NCBI GenBank assembly: GCA_037447655.1
Contig: JBBHKE010000696.1
Coordinates: forward strand, 1 to 64,000
Direction: 5' to 3'
Source: Zygnema cylindricum
Lineage: Eukaryota > Streptophyta > Zygnematophyceae > Zygnematales > Zygnemataceae
DNA length: 64,000 nucleotides
Both the position numbers and the translations under genes were made by a program. The notes under the pieces were generated by a model. It ran no database searches and had not been told where the DNA came from. It saw only the letters and a program-made list of their open reading frames with translations. Shown here in pieces: positions 44,077-54,888 of the stretch. Positions within the stretch are counted from its first letter, which is position 1. Each line of letters begins with the position of its first letter.

Positions 44077-47000
44077 CTATGCCATGTATCTGTCAAAGCA
44101 TGCGGACGGTCTCTCTGCCATGTATCTGTCGAACCACTCTTGATCTGTTTCAGTGGTTGAAGTATTTTCTTTCGGCTGTGTCTTCTTGTAATCTTCAAAA
44201 CCGGGAGGAAGTTTCTTCGGAGCAAGAGGAGGCGGGTTAGTCGGCTTGAGTCCCAGTCCAACGTCACTGTTTAGAAGTACTGCTCGCGGGGTAAAGGATA
44301 AGGGGCCGATGGTTTTGCGACTGTGGTCCTTTTGTTCCATCGGTTGTTTGTCTTTTCTTTGGGAGGACGTTGTAGAGCGCAGTTGTCTGCGACTGTCCCC
44401 TACACCAACGTTCCATGCTCCGGACAGAAATGTCCTGGCATGCTGAGCCTTTGGAGGCTCCATATCCCAACCCATCGGGTCATCATCGTCTCCACCCAAC
44501 GTGGTCTGCTGCTCCAGCTCCGCTAGCTTTTGTAGCAGTTCTTGTTTTTGTTTCTGTAGTTTCTGAGCCGGCGTAAGAGGTGGAGGAGTGTGGACAAAGG
44601 ATCGCAGTCGGAGAGCGGCCAGTTCTGTTGCCAAAGCGGCCAACTGAATGCTCTGTTGCTGAATGATATGTTCCGGTGTCAGTCTGCTGGGCCCCGGTTC
44701 ATTAGGAGATCGTCCCCAGGGATACAAAAGTTGCAGTGGCAGAGGATTAACGGCAGTTTCCCCTTCGCCTGTAAACAATGCATACTGCATCATCTCCTTC
44801 GGAACCCCATTTTTCCGAAAGCATTGCCCTTCTTTGTGGCCCATGAACCCACAAGCTTCATATTTTGACCCTTCAGTAGTATACTTCCCCCTTAGCTCAT
44901 TAGAGATTTGAGCGTCATCGAATTTCGGAAGTCGGATTTGTCTCAACTGGGATTGAGACATTTTGGAGGTTTCAGAGCGTGGAGTAGGTTTATAGGTTTC
45001 CTTAGTGACCGGGGTTCGGTCTCCTCTTCCGCCTCCTTGCTTGCGTTCTTGCTGTTTCCTTGTTCTTTCCGCACGCTCCCTTTCAAACTCCTTCTGTTTG
45101 ATGGCGAGTTCTGGTTTGAGCTTTCGGGGGCACCTTTTCCATCCGTGACCCGGCTAGTTACAGTTCAGGCAGTCGTAAAGAAAAACTTTTTCATCTCCCC
45201 CCATTGCAGGTTCTGGTCGGGCATCCGCTTCCTGTTTCCCTTTAAGCTTCCGCAAAGCTTGCAGTTCTGTCTGTTCGTCGTGGCTTAGCGATGTTTCCTC
45301 GGCGAAACGTGCAAAGTTGGCTCTGGATTTCCCGGTCACAGCCTTTTCTCGTGCCTCGCTATTAACAAAATGATCATACAATTTCATAGCAGCCAATGAA
45401 ATTTCTTGAGCTGTGGGATTCCGATCGTGTATAGCCTGACTGGCGCTCCAATTGTCCAGGGCTGCTTGTCCTGTTGGCCCGAAGGAATTTCGAACAGCGA
45501 CATAATATTTGGTGGCCATAGCTGGTGTTTCGATGGTGGACAGTTTGGTCTTCTGGCAGAGGCAGGAGAGGCGGTTGAACAACGTCTGGGGAGTTTCATT
45601 CTTCAAACAGCGGAAGTCTGTGAACTCCTTGATTGCAGTTTCGTTCCTTTCGGTGTAAAGGAGTCTCCAAGCGTCCAGAAGAGTGGTACAGTGATTCGGA
45701 TTGGCAACCATCCTGGTGGCTGCTTCGGCTTCCTCTACCGCCTGCAGGTGGTTGACATAGGCCCTGCCTTGGGCTTGAAGTTTCATATCCATGGTGAAAG
45801 TGGCGGTGAGAGGAGCTGCGGCTGCGGCAGCCAAGTCGGCTGCTGCCTGAAGAACCTCGGTGTCCAGAACCGGATCCGATATTTTGATAATGGGGCCCAT
45901 TAACAAAGGTTGATGCTCCTTATAATCGGCCAAAGCTCCTCCGGCTAGATAATTTACCATCATCGGAAACAGGGTTGTTTCAAAATCTGCTGGAATGGCC
46001 CTTCCCCTGTATTGTATAATTTCAGACTGCGTGAAGGATTTCCACAGCAGCTCAAAATCAGAGAAGACAATTCCCGAGTTGTCCCTGGTGAAGATCCGGA
46101 CGTCTCCCATTTCTTTTTCCTCCTCTGCAAGGTTGGTGAACTGTGAAGAGGATGGTCCGGTTGGGCTAACAAACTGGACCGGTGAAATTACCCCTGGATC
46201 TGCGTTGTCTGGCTCGGGCTCGCCTCCTTCTCCGGTAGAGGGAGCGGTCTTGGGAAAAGCTGCTCCAAGTCCTGCTCCTCTATACCCAAGAGAGGCCCAT
46301 TCCTCCCGTTGAAGTGTTTCCACCGAGGGAATGTGGAGAATGGGTTTAGTCACCGGTGGTCATTGAGGGATTGGTGGAGAAGGGGATGGAGATGACGGAG
46401 GGCTACGAGGGAAAGGTGTCTGTCTCCGTGTACGCCTTGTGGAGGTTTCTGGTGGATGAGTTCCTTCGCTGGAACCGGGAGAACGTCGGTGAAGAGGAGA
46501 GTAAGCAGGAGCGTTGTACTTGTAGGGTAAGACTGGTGGTCCCGGTGACCCATGGACTGCAACGGCCGGAGAAACAGAAGGCGAAGGGGAGGATGCCTGA
46601 GGTGGCGATGGAGGAGGAGTAGTAAGTCCGAGGGAAATGTGTAGTCTCCGGTCTAGTTGTAGCTGCACCACGGCCTCCACGGTAGAAAATCCCTCGACCG
46701 AGACAAATGTAGGGAGATCTGTAGCCGCGGCTACCGGATCACTCGGCAAATCTACACCCAACCCCTTTTTGTTAGGCCCTGTTGTTTCCTCCCCTTCCCG
46801 CTGAAGAGGAGATTCTGGTCTAAGTTCTGTGGAAGTCCGGGGATCTCGCGTGACAGGGGGAGTTGCATGATCCAGAGGTTGTAATTCCGCCGTGGGACCT
46901 GTTCTACGGGGAGGTGCTACCTGTCCACTAAGGATTCCCCTAGATCTCCGTCTAGCCTCCCGTATCAGGATCAGCTCCTGTTCCAATGCTTTCTTCCTTT

Positions 47001-48071
47001 CCTCTTCAAGGGCATCCCAATCTATTGCGACGGGTTCGGCCCCCGCCGTAGCTTTATCCTGCGATCGCAGATCTCAACCAATTTCTGGGTGCTGCTCACC
47101 ACACCCGAGAGATCCGCAATCCCCAAACCGGGTACCTCAGGATCCGTAGGCCTTGAACGCCATAGTCCTTCGGATGGTCGGACAACTGGTGCGGAAGGAG
47201 ACATAGAGCTTGGGGAAACTGAGGCAGAAGGAAAGAACGTCTCTTCTTTGACTAAGGGAGCAAATCGACCTTTGCTGTCCCGATGGTTGAACCGGAAATC
47301 TCTCTTAGGCTCAGGTATCTTCCGCTTGCTACTCCCTTCCCTGGTCCGGCCCCGGGAAGTTGCTATGCCCCTAGAAGGTCTACTGGTAGCAGTTTCCTGA
47401 GATATGGTGGGCTGTTGTCGTGAAGTGGACGGCATCTCCGGTTGCTCTCGGGCTGAGATGGGAGAGCCACTCTCGGACGAGCTACTCAGGATCTCCACTA
47501 CTCCTCCCACGGGGCGTATGATCCGGGCTCGGTCACTTCTGGCAACCCGCTGCACCAGCTCCTTCTTAACCTTCAACTCATGGATATTGTGAAGGGCTAG
47601 AATCTCCTTACGACCGGGTCGGTTAGGGTCCGACAAGAGTTCAGGATCCATATATGTCTCCACTATTGGAGCCTTAGATCTGGTATAACGTACCACCTCG
47701 GGAGGGTGGCCTGGGACCGCTTCCTTGTGAGCCAAACCCTTTCTACGAGATCGGGGAGATAAAGGTTGTTTTTCTTCCTTCCCCGTGGCCCTAGCCCTAG
47801 CGGCCTCGGACAACGTCGGAAAGTTTTCAGGGGAAAAGACTGGAGGAGGTGGAGGTGAGGGTTGCCTCTCTGTCGGCCTCGGAGGAGTCTCGACGACAAC
47901 CGGCTGGGGCATCATCCCCTTAAGAAACTGTTCAATGTTCAAAGCAGAGGTGAAAGGGACCGATTCCTCAGGCACCTGGGACTCTTCCTCTTGTGCCACC
48001 CCTTCTTGTCTTTCCTGTTCTTCCGGACTAACACCGGAAGGATCCCTATCCGGAGATTCTCCTCCGCCCAT
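44077..48071 (-). pseudogene. E2 gag
   Basis: ATG at 48071 opens a 349-residue Pro/Ser-rich N-terminal frame (MGGGESPDRDPSG). A frameshift near 47055 leads to 46986-45154 with a stop at 46362-46360, and capsid-like ELLWKSFTQSEIIQYRG. Two zinc knuckles follow: the first (CLNCN, stop, PGHGWKRC) has a TAG where E1 has Gln; the second has Tyr for the first Cys (YEACGFMGHKEGQC). A 33-bp duplication of FDRYMAERPSA lies at the end (about 44060-44125). The Gag of this family is unusually long because of its disordered N-terminal half. Confidence 0.8.
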
Positions 48072-48148
48072 GACTTACACGAGCAGATGAGCTAGATCTC
48101 TCGGATAAAATACACCACCCTAAGCAGCTATCCTCTTAAACAAAAGGG

Positions 48149-48170
48149 GACAGGTGGCTTTTCAGTACTG
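48149..48170 (-). promoter_or_regulatory. E2 primer-binding site, complementary to own 5' RNA
   Basis: On the minus strand CAGTACTGAAAAGCCACC directly follows the A1 end (GTAGCAC). It pairs with 48748-48727 (GGTTGCTTTTCAGTACTG at its 3' part) at 21 of 22 positions. A TATA box (TATAAG, 48772-48767) lies 19-24 bp upstream of that segment. Confidence 0.65.
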
Positions 48171-49356
48171 TGCTACTCCACTGGGAGCCCACTAAATGCC
48201 ACACTCCCAGCTACTCTCCAAAGAATAGGAAGGAAATGAGAGTCGTCCGATCCTTTCCGCGAAAACTCCGGACAAACCCAAGGATGACCACAAGAGTGTG
48301 CAAATAACTCCCATGCAGAAATATAGAAATAATATTTATCGGCTTTTCAGATTAAACAATATCACCTTGCCCTAGAGAATGAAATTAAAGATAGTAATGA
48401 ATGATAATGGTGAAGCGAATTCACATACCCCGGAGTGCAACGATGGCCAAACTCAGTAGAAGAAACCTCTCCCAATGGCCTCGAAGACCGGTGTGAGTCT
48501 CCCTCAACCCTCCCGGTTCCACCGCAAGGACCCGACAAGACTCTTCTTAGTTTCAAACAGCGAAAGTCCAAGCCGCCCAAAGAGGAGATAGTGCCAACTA
48601 CCCACCTGTGCTACGGTCTCCACAAAAGACAATCCAAAACAAAGATGGCAATAGAGTCCACGACACAATGCAACCGTTCTCCAACAGAAAGATTGATTTT
48701 AATTCTCTGGGGGTTTTCTCAGGAGACAGTACTGAAAAGCAACCTGTCTCCTTCGGCCCCAAGTGCCTTATACAATTTGAGTTTGTCCTACTGCAAGTTC
48801 CAAAGTCAAAGCAATTTAACAAGCCAATCAGCGGCCAGCAATTGTTATCGTCCTGACATAAGACAAAACAGACTATACTACACTCAGGGCTAAAAGATAG
48901 ACGACTGGTTTCGGCTGAATTGGCGGCCGAAGGTCCTTCTATAATACACAAAATGGAAACAAAGTTCTGACTCGACGTGAAAACCGCCTAACTTTGTCCC
49001 TACGTCATAAATGCTTTGCCCGGTGGTTGGGCCTGAACTAACATCATACTGACAGCTAACAGTAAGATCTACGGGATAATCCCAAATGTGACGTGTCGTT
49101 CTCTAAGGTATCCCTCTACTACAGCTACATAGAACACACACTATAATGGATCAGACACTTTGCACCAGACTAACTCTTCAGGTCGACCTCCGTTTAAGGT
49201 GAACTAAAGTGCGTAGTGTTCCAGGATGAAAATAGAAAGATCTGATCCGGCTGATTGTCCTCTTCCTTCTCAGTACGCTAGAGTCCGTCCCAAGTGGAAT
49301 GAAGCCCCAGAACTCCTAGGAGTGCAAATGTGCCGAAGATCCACACGCGCTTGACA
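48170..49356 (-). repeat. E2 terminal repeat A1
   Basis: It starts TGTCAAGCGCGTG at 49356 and ends GTAGCAC at 48170. The promoter-downstream half is related to E1 A1 (CCCTGAGTGTAGTA, TATAAGGCACTTGGGG), while the first 430 bp differ from E1, so the two elements are distinct subfamilies. Confidence 0.85.
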
Positions 49357-49360
49357 ACAC

Positions 49361-51320
49361 TCTCCTTTTCCAATTTCACGTCCCCGGAATCGAGAGCTAT
49401 TTACCTTCAAGCTCCTCAGTTATTAGCGGTGCAGGTAACTTTGCGCTTGAGGGGGGGAGAGAAAGGAGAAGAAAAACCAAACTTCACATTTTACCCTCGC
49501 AGGTTTTCCTACTGGGGGGGGACAGCGGCTCCGATGGTGAAAGCTTAGCGGAAGTTGTCAGCAGCAGTGTACTAGCCAGAGAGATAGGGGCAGATCCACC
49601 GGTAGGGTTGGAATTTGACATTAACCTCTGGGTAGACCGCCGGAAGCTTGGGCTGCCGTTGAGCTAGGGAAAATGGATAGGACCCTGGGGGAGCAATTGG
49701 ACCCTCAACAGAAGGCGCGACTCTCGGAGCTGTTGGCCGAAAACAAACAGGTGTTCTCATGGTCAAAAACAGACGTCAGTATCTACAAAGGAACACCCTT
49801 CCGAATTGATTTGATCGACGAGATGGTTACTGTTTGGCAGAAGCAGTATCTTCTCAGTTTCAAGGAAAAGAAATTCATCACGGCTAAAGTCTTGACCTTG
49901 GTGGAAGCCGGATTGGTTCAAGAAAGTACCGGACTTTAGGGGTTCGCTTTCGGACAATCCTCCCTCCCAAAAAAGTCTCGTCCGGGAAAACTGTACATTT
50001 CCGGACGTGTGGAGACTATCGCATGCAGAACACGGCCCCCATCTCTGACCGGTATCCGATGCCGACTCCGCAAGAGATATTCGACTCTCTTGTAGGCGCC
50101 ACTATATATTCCACTGTAGACATGAAGAATGGTTTCCACCAGATTGCAATAAAACCAAAGCACCGGGAGAGAACTGCATTTTGGGCGGGTTCCAGACTAT
50201 ATGAATGGATTTACATGCCCTTCGGGCTTAAGAATGCACCAGTAAAATTCCAAGAGGCCAAGGACGAAGCACTCCGAGGAATCGAGTGTGCCCGGTGCTA
50301 TATTGATGATGTTATTATATTCTCAAAGACTTTTGATGAAACCTGGAGCATATCCAGATCGTTCTCCGGGCACTCCGAGCAGCGAGCTTGAAATGTCACC
50401 CGGGCAAAGGCATTTTTGGGGTGCAGAAAATCATTTACCTCGGACATGAGGTGACACCTGGGACTGTGGGTCACCACATGGTCAAGGTGGCAGCCCTTGA
50501 CGCTCTTCCCCCACCACAGGACATCTCCGCTCTTCGCACTTTTCTGGGTTTGGCCAATTACTATCGGCGGTTTATCTCAGAGTTAAGTAGTCACGCCCAA
50601 CCCCTTAACCAGCTACTGCGGAAGGACCAAGAGTGGCAGTGGGCCAAGGATCAACAGATCTCCTTCCAGTTCTTGAAAGATGCTCTGAAGGAGCACCCCG
50701 TGCTCCGGATGCCTGATCACCAAAGACCTTTGCTCATATATACTGATTGGAGCAGGTTTAGATTGGGAGCTGTTTTGGCTCAAATCGATGATGCCGGAGC
50801 TCAATATGTGGTGGCTTACGCCAGCGGGCTGAGTGGAATTATAGCAGTTACCACGGAGAGTTACTCGCAGCTGTTTGGGCCATCCAGCATTTCCGACCAT
50901 ATTTGTACGAAGTCCATTTCACACTGATTACGGATCACCAACAATTGAAATGGATCGTGGAAAATAGTAAGTTGACCGGCAAACTCGCCAGATGGGTTCT
51001 TATTCTACAGAAATATGATTTCGACATTGTTCATAGGGCAGGGGAGATCCATGGGAATGCCGACGGACTTAGACGGAATCCTGATCCCTCCACCATGGAT
51101 TCTACCGGGGCTCGACATGATGAGGACCCTGAGATCCGCTTGAGAATCATTCGAGCCTCCTCTGTTTTCATCTGGCTTCCCCAATCTGGAGGGGAACTGT
51201 CAACTTTCTCTGTCGATGTGGAGGGGCATGCGCCAATAGGGGCCGGACGAAGGTCATCTAGAACGACCCCGATGCTCTCCAATCTATCCAGCAAGGGTCC
51301 CCTCTTCCCCACTTGACTGG
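49361..51320 (+). pseudogene. E1 linker, reverse transcriptase and RNase H
   Basis: It continues E1 after the E2 insertion. The linker has YLQAPQLLAVQVTLRLRGG. An eight-G run (49514-49521) shifts the frame before WVDRRKLGLPLS. RT contains RTLGEQLDPQQKARLSELLA, then after a stop SDRYPMPTPQEIFDSL, MPFGLKNAPVKFQEAKDEAL and CYIDDVIIFSKTF. A frameshift follows, then HPGKGIFGVQKIIYLGHEV. RNase H (50750-51050) has RPLLIYTDWSRFRLGAVLAQ and FTLITDHQQLKWIVENSKLT. Multiple breaks make it non-functional. Confidence 0.8.
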
Positions 51321-51449
51321 AGTTCCCTTATCCCGGGTACAGACCTGGATGGCTGCTTATGATTGGGACAGAGGCGTTCTCCTTCAGAAATGGTTAAACG
51401 GTACGACGAAAGTGGTTCCTCCCCCCTCTGACCGATAAACTCTGATTTC

Positions 51450-52470
51450 TAATCTCCATCGGCAATGTGGACCACTTCCCTGGTTACGGGCTCTTATTGG
51501 TGGCATGGGTTGCGGACCCAAGTCAACCAAATTGTGCAAACTTGCTCTTCATGCGATCGCGTTAAGGCAGCTTTTGACAAAAAAGGCGGGACTGAGCTTC
51601 ACTCACTACCTATCCGAGGGATGTTTTATCGGTGGTCGTTGGATCTGTTGGGACCCCTTCCGACCAGCAGGCGGGGGAACCGCTTTGTGCTGGTTATGAT
51701 ATAACATTTTTCCAAGTGCATCGAGTTGGTGGTTTTGCACTGGAAGGAGTCCAAGGCAATTGCCGATGCCTTTTTGCAACGGGTGCTGCCCCAATTCAGA
51801 GCGCCGGCGGAAGTTTAGACCGACCAAGGCTCCGAATTTGCCGGAAAATTTTCCAACCTCTTCAAAAAATGCTTGGTCGACCATCGCCTAACCAGCCGTG
51901 ACCACCATCAAGCCGACGGTTTAGCCGAAAGGTGCGTACAGACAGTGAAGCAGTCACTACAAAAATATGCCGTAGAAGAAGATTTGGGGGAGTGGGACAG
52001 AAAAGTACCTTCGATTGCTATCGGTTACAGATTTTGCAGGCAAGCTTCTCTCCACTCCTATAGCCCTTATTTCATTCTATTTGGACAATATCACATCTTG
52101 CCCAGAGCTGCATCGGCCCAATCGGTGGTCTTATCGCAGATGGATGACAAGGGGACAGTCGAAAAAACTGATCGCGGACAGGGCCAAGGTATTCAACCGA
52201 GAGATGCCTCTCGCCATGGGCAATTTGCAGGCGGCTCAACACCGAGATCAATTGTGGTATTCTCAGCGCCGGAGTGGGAATTATATGCCCCAGCAGCGAC
52301 AATTTACGTCAGGAAACTTTGTATATCGAATGCAACAGAAGAAAGACACGCTGGATATTTCTGTCGGGAGGGTAATATTGAAAGTGGTCGAGGTGTCCAA
52401 CAAGGTGTTCTTACATTGGAGGGGAAAGATGGTCGTCGAATTAAAGAAAATCAGATCAATGTGGCCCCTG
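51450..52470 (+). pseudogene. E1 integrase
   Basis: The zinc domain is partly present (CGPLPWLRAL-like frame, then QTCSSCDRVKAAFDKKG). The core has YRWSLDLLGPLPTSRRG, then TDQGSEFAGKFSNLFKKC after a TAG, and HQADGLAERCVQTVKQSLQ with the third acidic residue. A tail homologous to E2 (MPLAMGNLQAAQHRDQLWY) leads to the PHD finger in another frame. Confidence 0.78.
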
Positions 52471-52504
52471 CCATCTTCGGGGATTGGAAGACAAACCAAC
52501 TTTC

Positions 52505-52684
52505 TACTTAACTTACTGTGCCGATCCTCCCTCTTGTTCCTCAGCGTGCAACCAGTCTTCCCAGCTGCACCACCTATTGGTCTGCAATCAGTGTGGTCAG
52601 TGTTGGCATTCAGCCTGTCTCCCCCCCTATTGGGAGCAACACCATATACCCTCGAGCATCTGAATCTGTGAGAACTGCGAATGA
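52505..52684 (+). pseudogene. E1 C-terminal PHD finger
   Basis: Frame 52505-52684 reads CSSAC, then LLVCNQCGQCWHSACLPPYW, then ICENCE and TGA (52682-52684). The C4HC3 spacing equals that in E2, including the C-x3-C first pair. A TGA before ICENCE corresponds to the Trp codon of E2 (PWFCGDCE), a G-to-A change. Conservation of all ligands between the two diverged copies argues for a selected function in the ancestor. Confidence 0.78.
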
Positions 52685-52721
52685 AGTTGGTAATTGTTTT
52701 CATATCTTAGTCACGGTTGAC

Positions 52722-52737
52722 TAAGAGGGGGGGGAAA
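52722..52737 (+). other. E1 polypurine tract
   Basis: TAAGAGGGGGGGGAAA, same as in E2. It borders B1, not A, which shows that reverse transcription treats B+A as the LTR. Confidence 0.75.
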
Positions 52738-53021
52738 TTGGGGATATCGGCCCGATTGCTGAGACCGTAATCCCTTCCCCCAATCAAAGGGGGGAGGAAG
52801 GAGGAGGGGATAACTTTCGCCTTCCCCTTTGCCCTCATCCCCATTCACTGCTCGTGCCTCTCTCCTATTTTTGCATGTATATCCATGGGAGGGATGCAGG
52901 CAGCAATGGGCATGATCATTATTTTGGGAAGCCCTTGCATTTGGGGTTTATTTGCAAGACTCCAATGCCAACGACTCTGGGCTGTGGGCCCTTCCCTCAC
53001 GTTAATCAGGCACGCTCGACA
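52734..53021 (+). repeat. E1 segment B1
   Basis: It starts GAAATTGGGGATATCGG and ends CAGGCACGCTCGACA. It is repeated as B2 at 54210-54497 with scattered differences. It is separated from A2 by the dinucleotide AC. Confidence 0.85.
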
Positions 53022-53023
53022 AC

Positions 53024-54209
53024 TGTCAAGCTCATGTGCTTTTTAGGCATGCTTTTATATCACCTAGGATTTCCAAGCCCCTTATTCCCTGTAAGGTCCT
53101 CAGAGTACGGATGAGTGAGTGCACCAAGCCGGACGAGATCCTTGTATTTCCTAAACTGAGCGGAACGCACTTTGAATGGCGCCAAACGGAGGCCGGATGA
53201 CAAAGTTCTATCGTCTCCAAATTGCAATTCCGTTACAAGGAGCCATTTGCCACCAGCCCCCGTGGGGGGTACATTGTGGATGGCCACGTAACTTTTCAGA
53301 TTTGAATTTAGATTATGCTGGTAGCCGTCAGTAGAAATTTAGTTTAGTCTCAGCTGACTTTTCTTCCATTTATTACGTTAGGTCAAAGTCTGGCAAGTAA
53401 GTGTCATTTCAGGATTTTGTCTTATAATTGTGGACCGGATAAATACTTCCGGCTGCGGATCTAGCCGCAGTCCGGAGCAGAATATTTTTCCCCGAGTGTA
53501 GTACAGATTAATTTGTCTTGTGTCAGTTCAATTACACTTGCTTGCCGCTCATTGGTTAATAACGTAGCTTTGACTTTTGGACTCGCAATTTGACAAACTT
53601 TGATGTATAAGGCACTTTGGGCCGAATAAGATAGGTTGCTTTTCAGTATTGTCTCCTGTGAAAACCCTCAGAAATTCCATCAAACCTTCTTTTGGAGAAT
53701 CTTTGTGTTGTTTCGACTCTATTGTCATCTTGGTTTTGGATCTGTCTTTTGTGGAAATCACAGTCCGGGCGGGTAGTTGGCACTATCTTCTTTTTTGGGT
53801 GATTTTGGACTTTTTGTTGTTTGCAACCAAGAAGAGACAAGTCGGTTCTGAGCTGCGAACACCGAAGGTTGCTGGAGTACCATACCTTTTGACAATACTC
53901 TCGGAAAGGGGTCGTTTTTTTCTCATTTTCATCGTTGATGGCTGGAGTATGTTGAGCTCGTTTCGCTACATTTCACATTTTATATCTTTTATTCTTTTTT
54001 CTGAGGCAAGGTATTATTGTTAAATCTGGAAAGCCAATCATATTTATCTATATATATATATATATTTATGTACGTGGTAGTGCATTTGTGTCTACATCTG
54101 GAGTTCTCTTTGCTTAGGACTTACTTTTCTGGAGTAAGCTGAAAACCCCCTAGATCGAACAGTGGGTTTTGAGGGAACAAATGCGTTACACTTCTCGTCG
54201 ACAAAGCAC
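53024..54209 (+). repeat. E1 segment A2
   Basis: It is a close match to A1 (30158-31351), from TGTCAAGCTCATGTGC to GACAAAGCAC. It is followed directly by B2, whereas A1 is followed by the primer-binding site. A short (TA)n tract is at about 54049-54066. Confidence 0.87.
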
Positions 54210-54497
54210 GAAATTGGGGATATCGGCCCGATTGCCGAGACCCTAATCCCTTCCCCCGATGAGGGGGGGGAGGAAGGAAGAGGGGATACCTTTCGCCTTC
54301 CCCTTTGCCCTCATCCTCATTCCGTGCTCATGCCTCTCTCCTATTTTTGCATGCATATCCATGGGAGGGACGCGGGCAGCAGTGGGCATGATCATTATTT
54401 TGGGAAGCCCTCGCATTCGGGGTTTATTTGCAGGACTCCAATGTCGACGACTTTGGGCTGTGGGCCCTTCTCTCACGTTAATCAGGCACGCTCGACA
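54210..54497 (+). repeat. E1 segment B2
   Basis: It starts GAAATTGGGGATATCGG immediately after A2 and ends GCTCGACA at the host junction with G1 gag (AATCATCACG). Confidence 0.87.
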
Positions 54498-54888
54498 AAT
54501 CATCACGATCACACATTATAGATTCCAAATAAAACTCTATATAAAAAATCGAAGCATCCAACTCATCAATCTTCTTACCATCTAATGATGGTGCTTCACT
54601 GATAGACAATTTAAGATCCCTTATCTTCTTAGGTCTATCGTCATTATCATTTCTTAAACTGACATTTCTTCTACTACTTTCTCTCTTTTGGTCATTAACA
54701 TTATTTTTGGTGTGAATTAAATCAATAAGCTCATCCAATTTCAGATTTGAAACATTTCCATTTTCTTTAACTTCCTTTAATTCACTTTTCATCTCAAAAA
54801 TTGTTTCATCCACAGCAGCAGCATGATTATTAAATCTTTTGACCAATTTCACACTACGTTTTTTCAACACATTCACGGTATTTTCCAT
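54498..54888 (-). pseudogene. G1 gag, first copy, N-terminal part
   Basis: An ATG at 54888 opens MENTVNVLKKRSVKLVKRF, a heptad-like basic N terminus, then ISEAPSLDGKKIDELDASIF. The frame is cut by E1 at 54497 and resumes at 30157. Its counterpart in the second gag copy lies at 29440-28794. Confidence 0.72.

Larger units (their letters stand above)
37776..49356 (-). mobile_element. E2: second element of the DNMT/PHD gypsy family, inserted in E1
   Basis: A minus-strand, 11.6-kb relative of E1 with the same order: A1 (49356-48170), primer site, gag, retropepsin, DNMT, RT-RNase H, integrase, PHD finger, polypurine tract, B1 (38568-38359), A2 (38356-37926, shortened), B2 (37925-37776, shortened). 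Ends are TGTC...GACA. Flanks are GCAC (37772-37775) and ACAC (49357-49360). Removing E2 plus one flank copy restores the E1 reading frame (Gln-His-Ala-Leu), which confirms a clean insertion. It has fewer stops than E1 but is also non-functional as read. Confidence 0.85.
30158..54497 (+). mobile_element. E1: Ty3/gypsy-type element with DNMT, PHD finger and split terminal repeats
   Basis: A plus-strand element inserted in the G1 gag. Order: A1 repeat (30158-31351), self-complementary primer site, gag, retropepsin, C5 methyltransferase, [E2 inserted at 37776-49356], RT-RNase H, integrase, PHD finger, polypurine tract, B1 (52734-53021), A2 (53024-54209), B2 (54210-54497). Ends are TGTC...GACA, flanked by AATA and AATC; the uninterrupted gag copy reads AATC, so the target duplication is 3-4 bp. 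Without E2 it is about 12.8 kb. Reading frames are broken by stops, indels and a 142-bp duplication, and the Gag start codon reads ATA. Confidence 0.85.
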
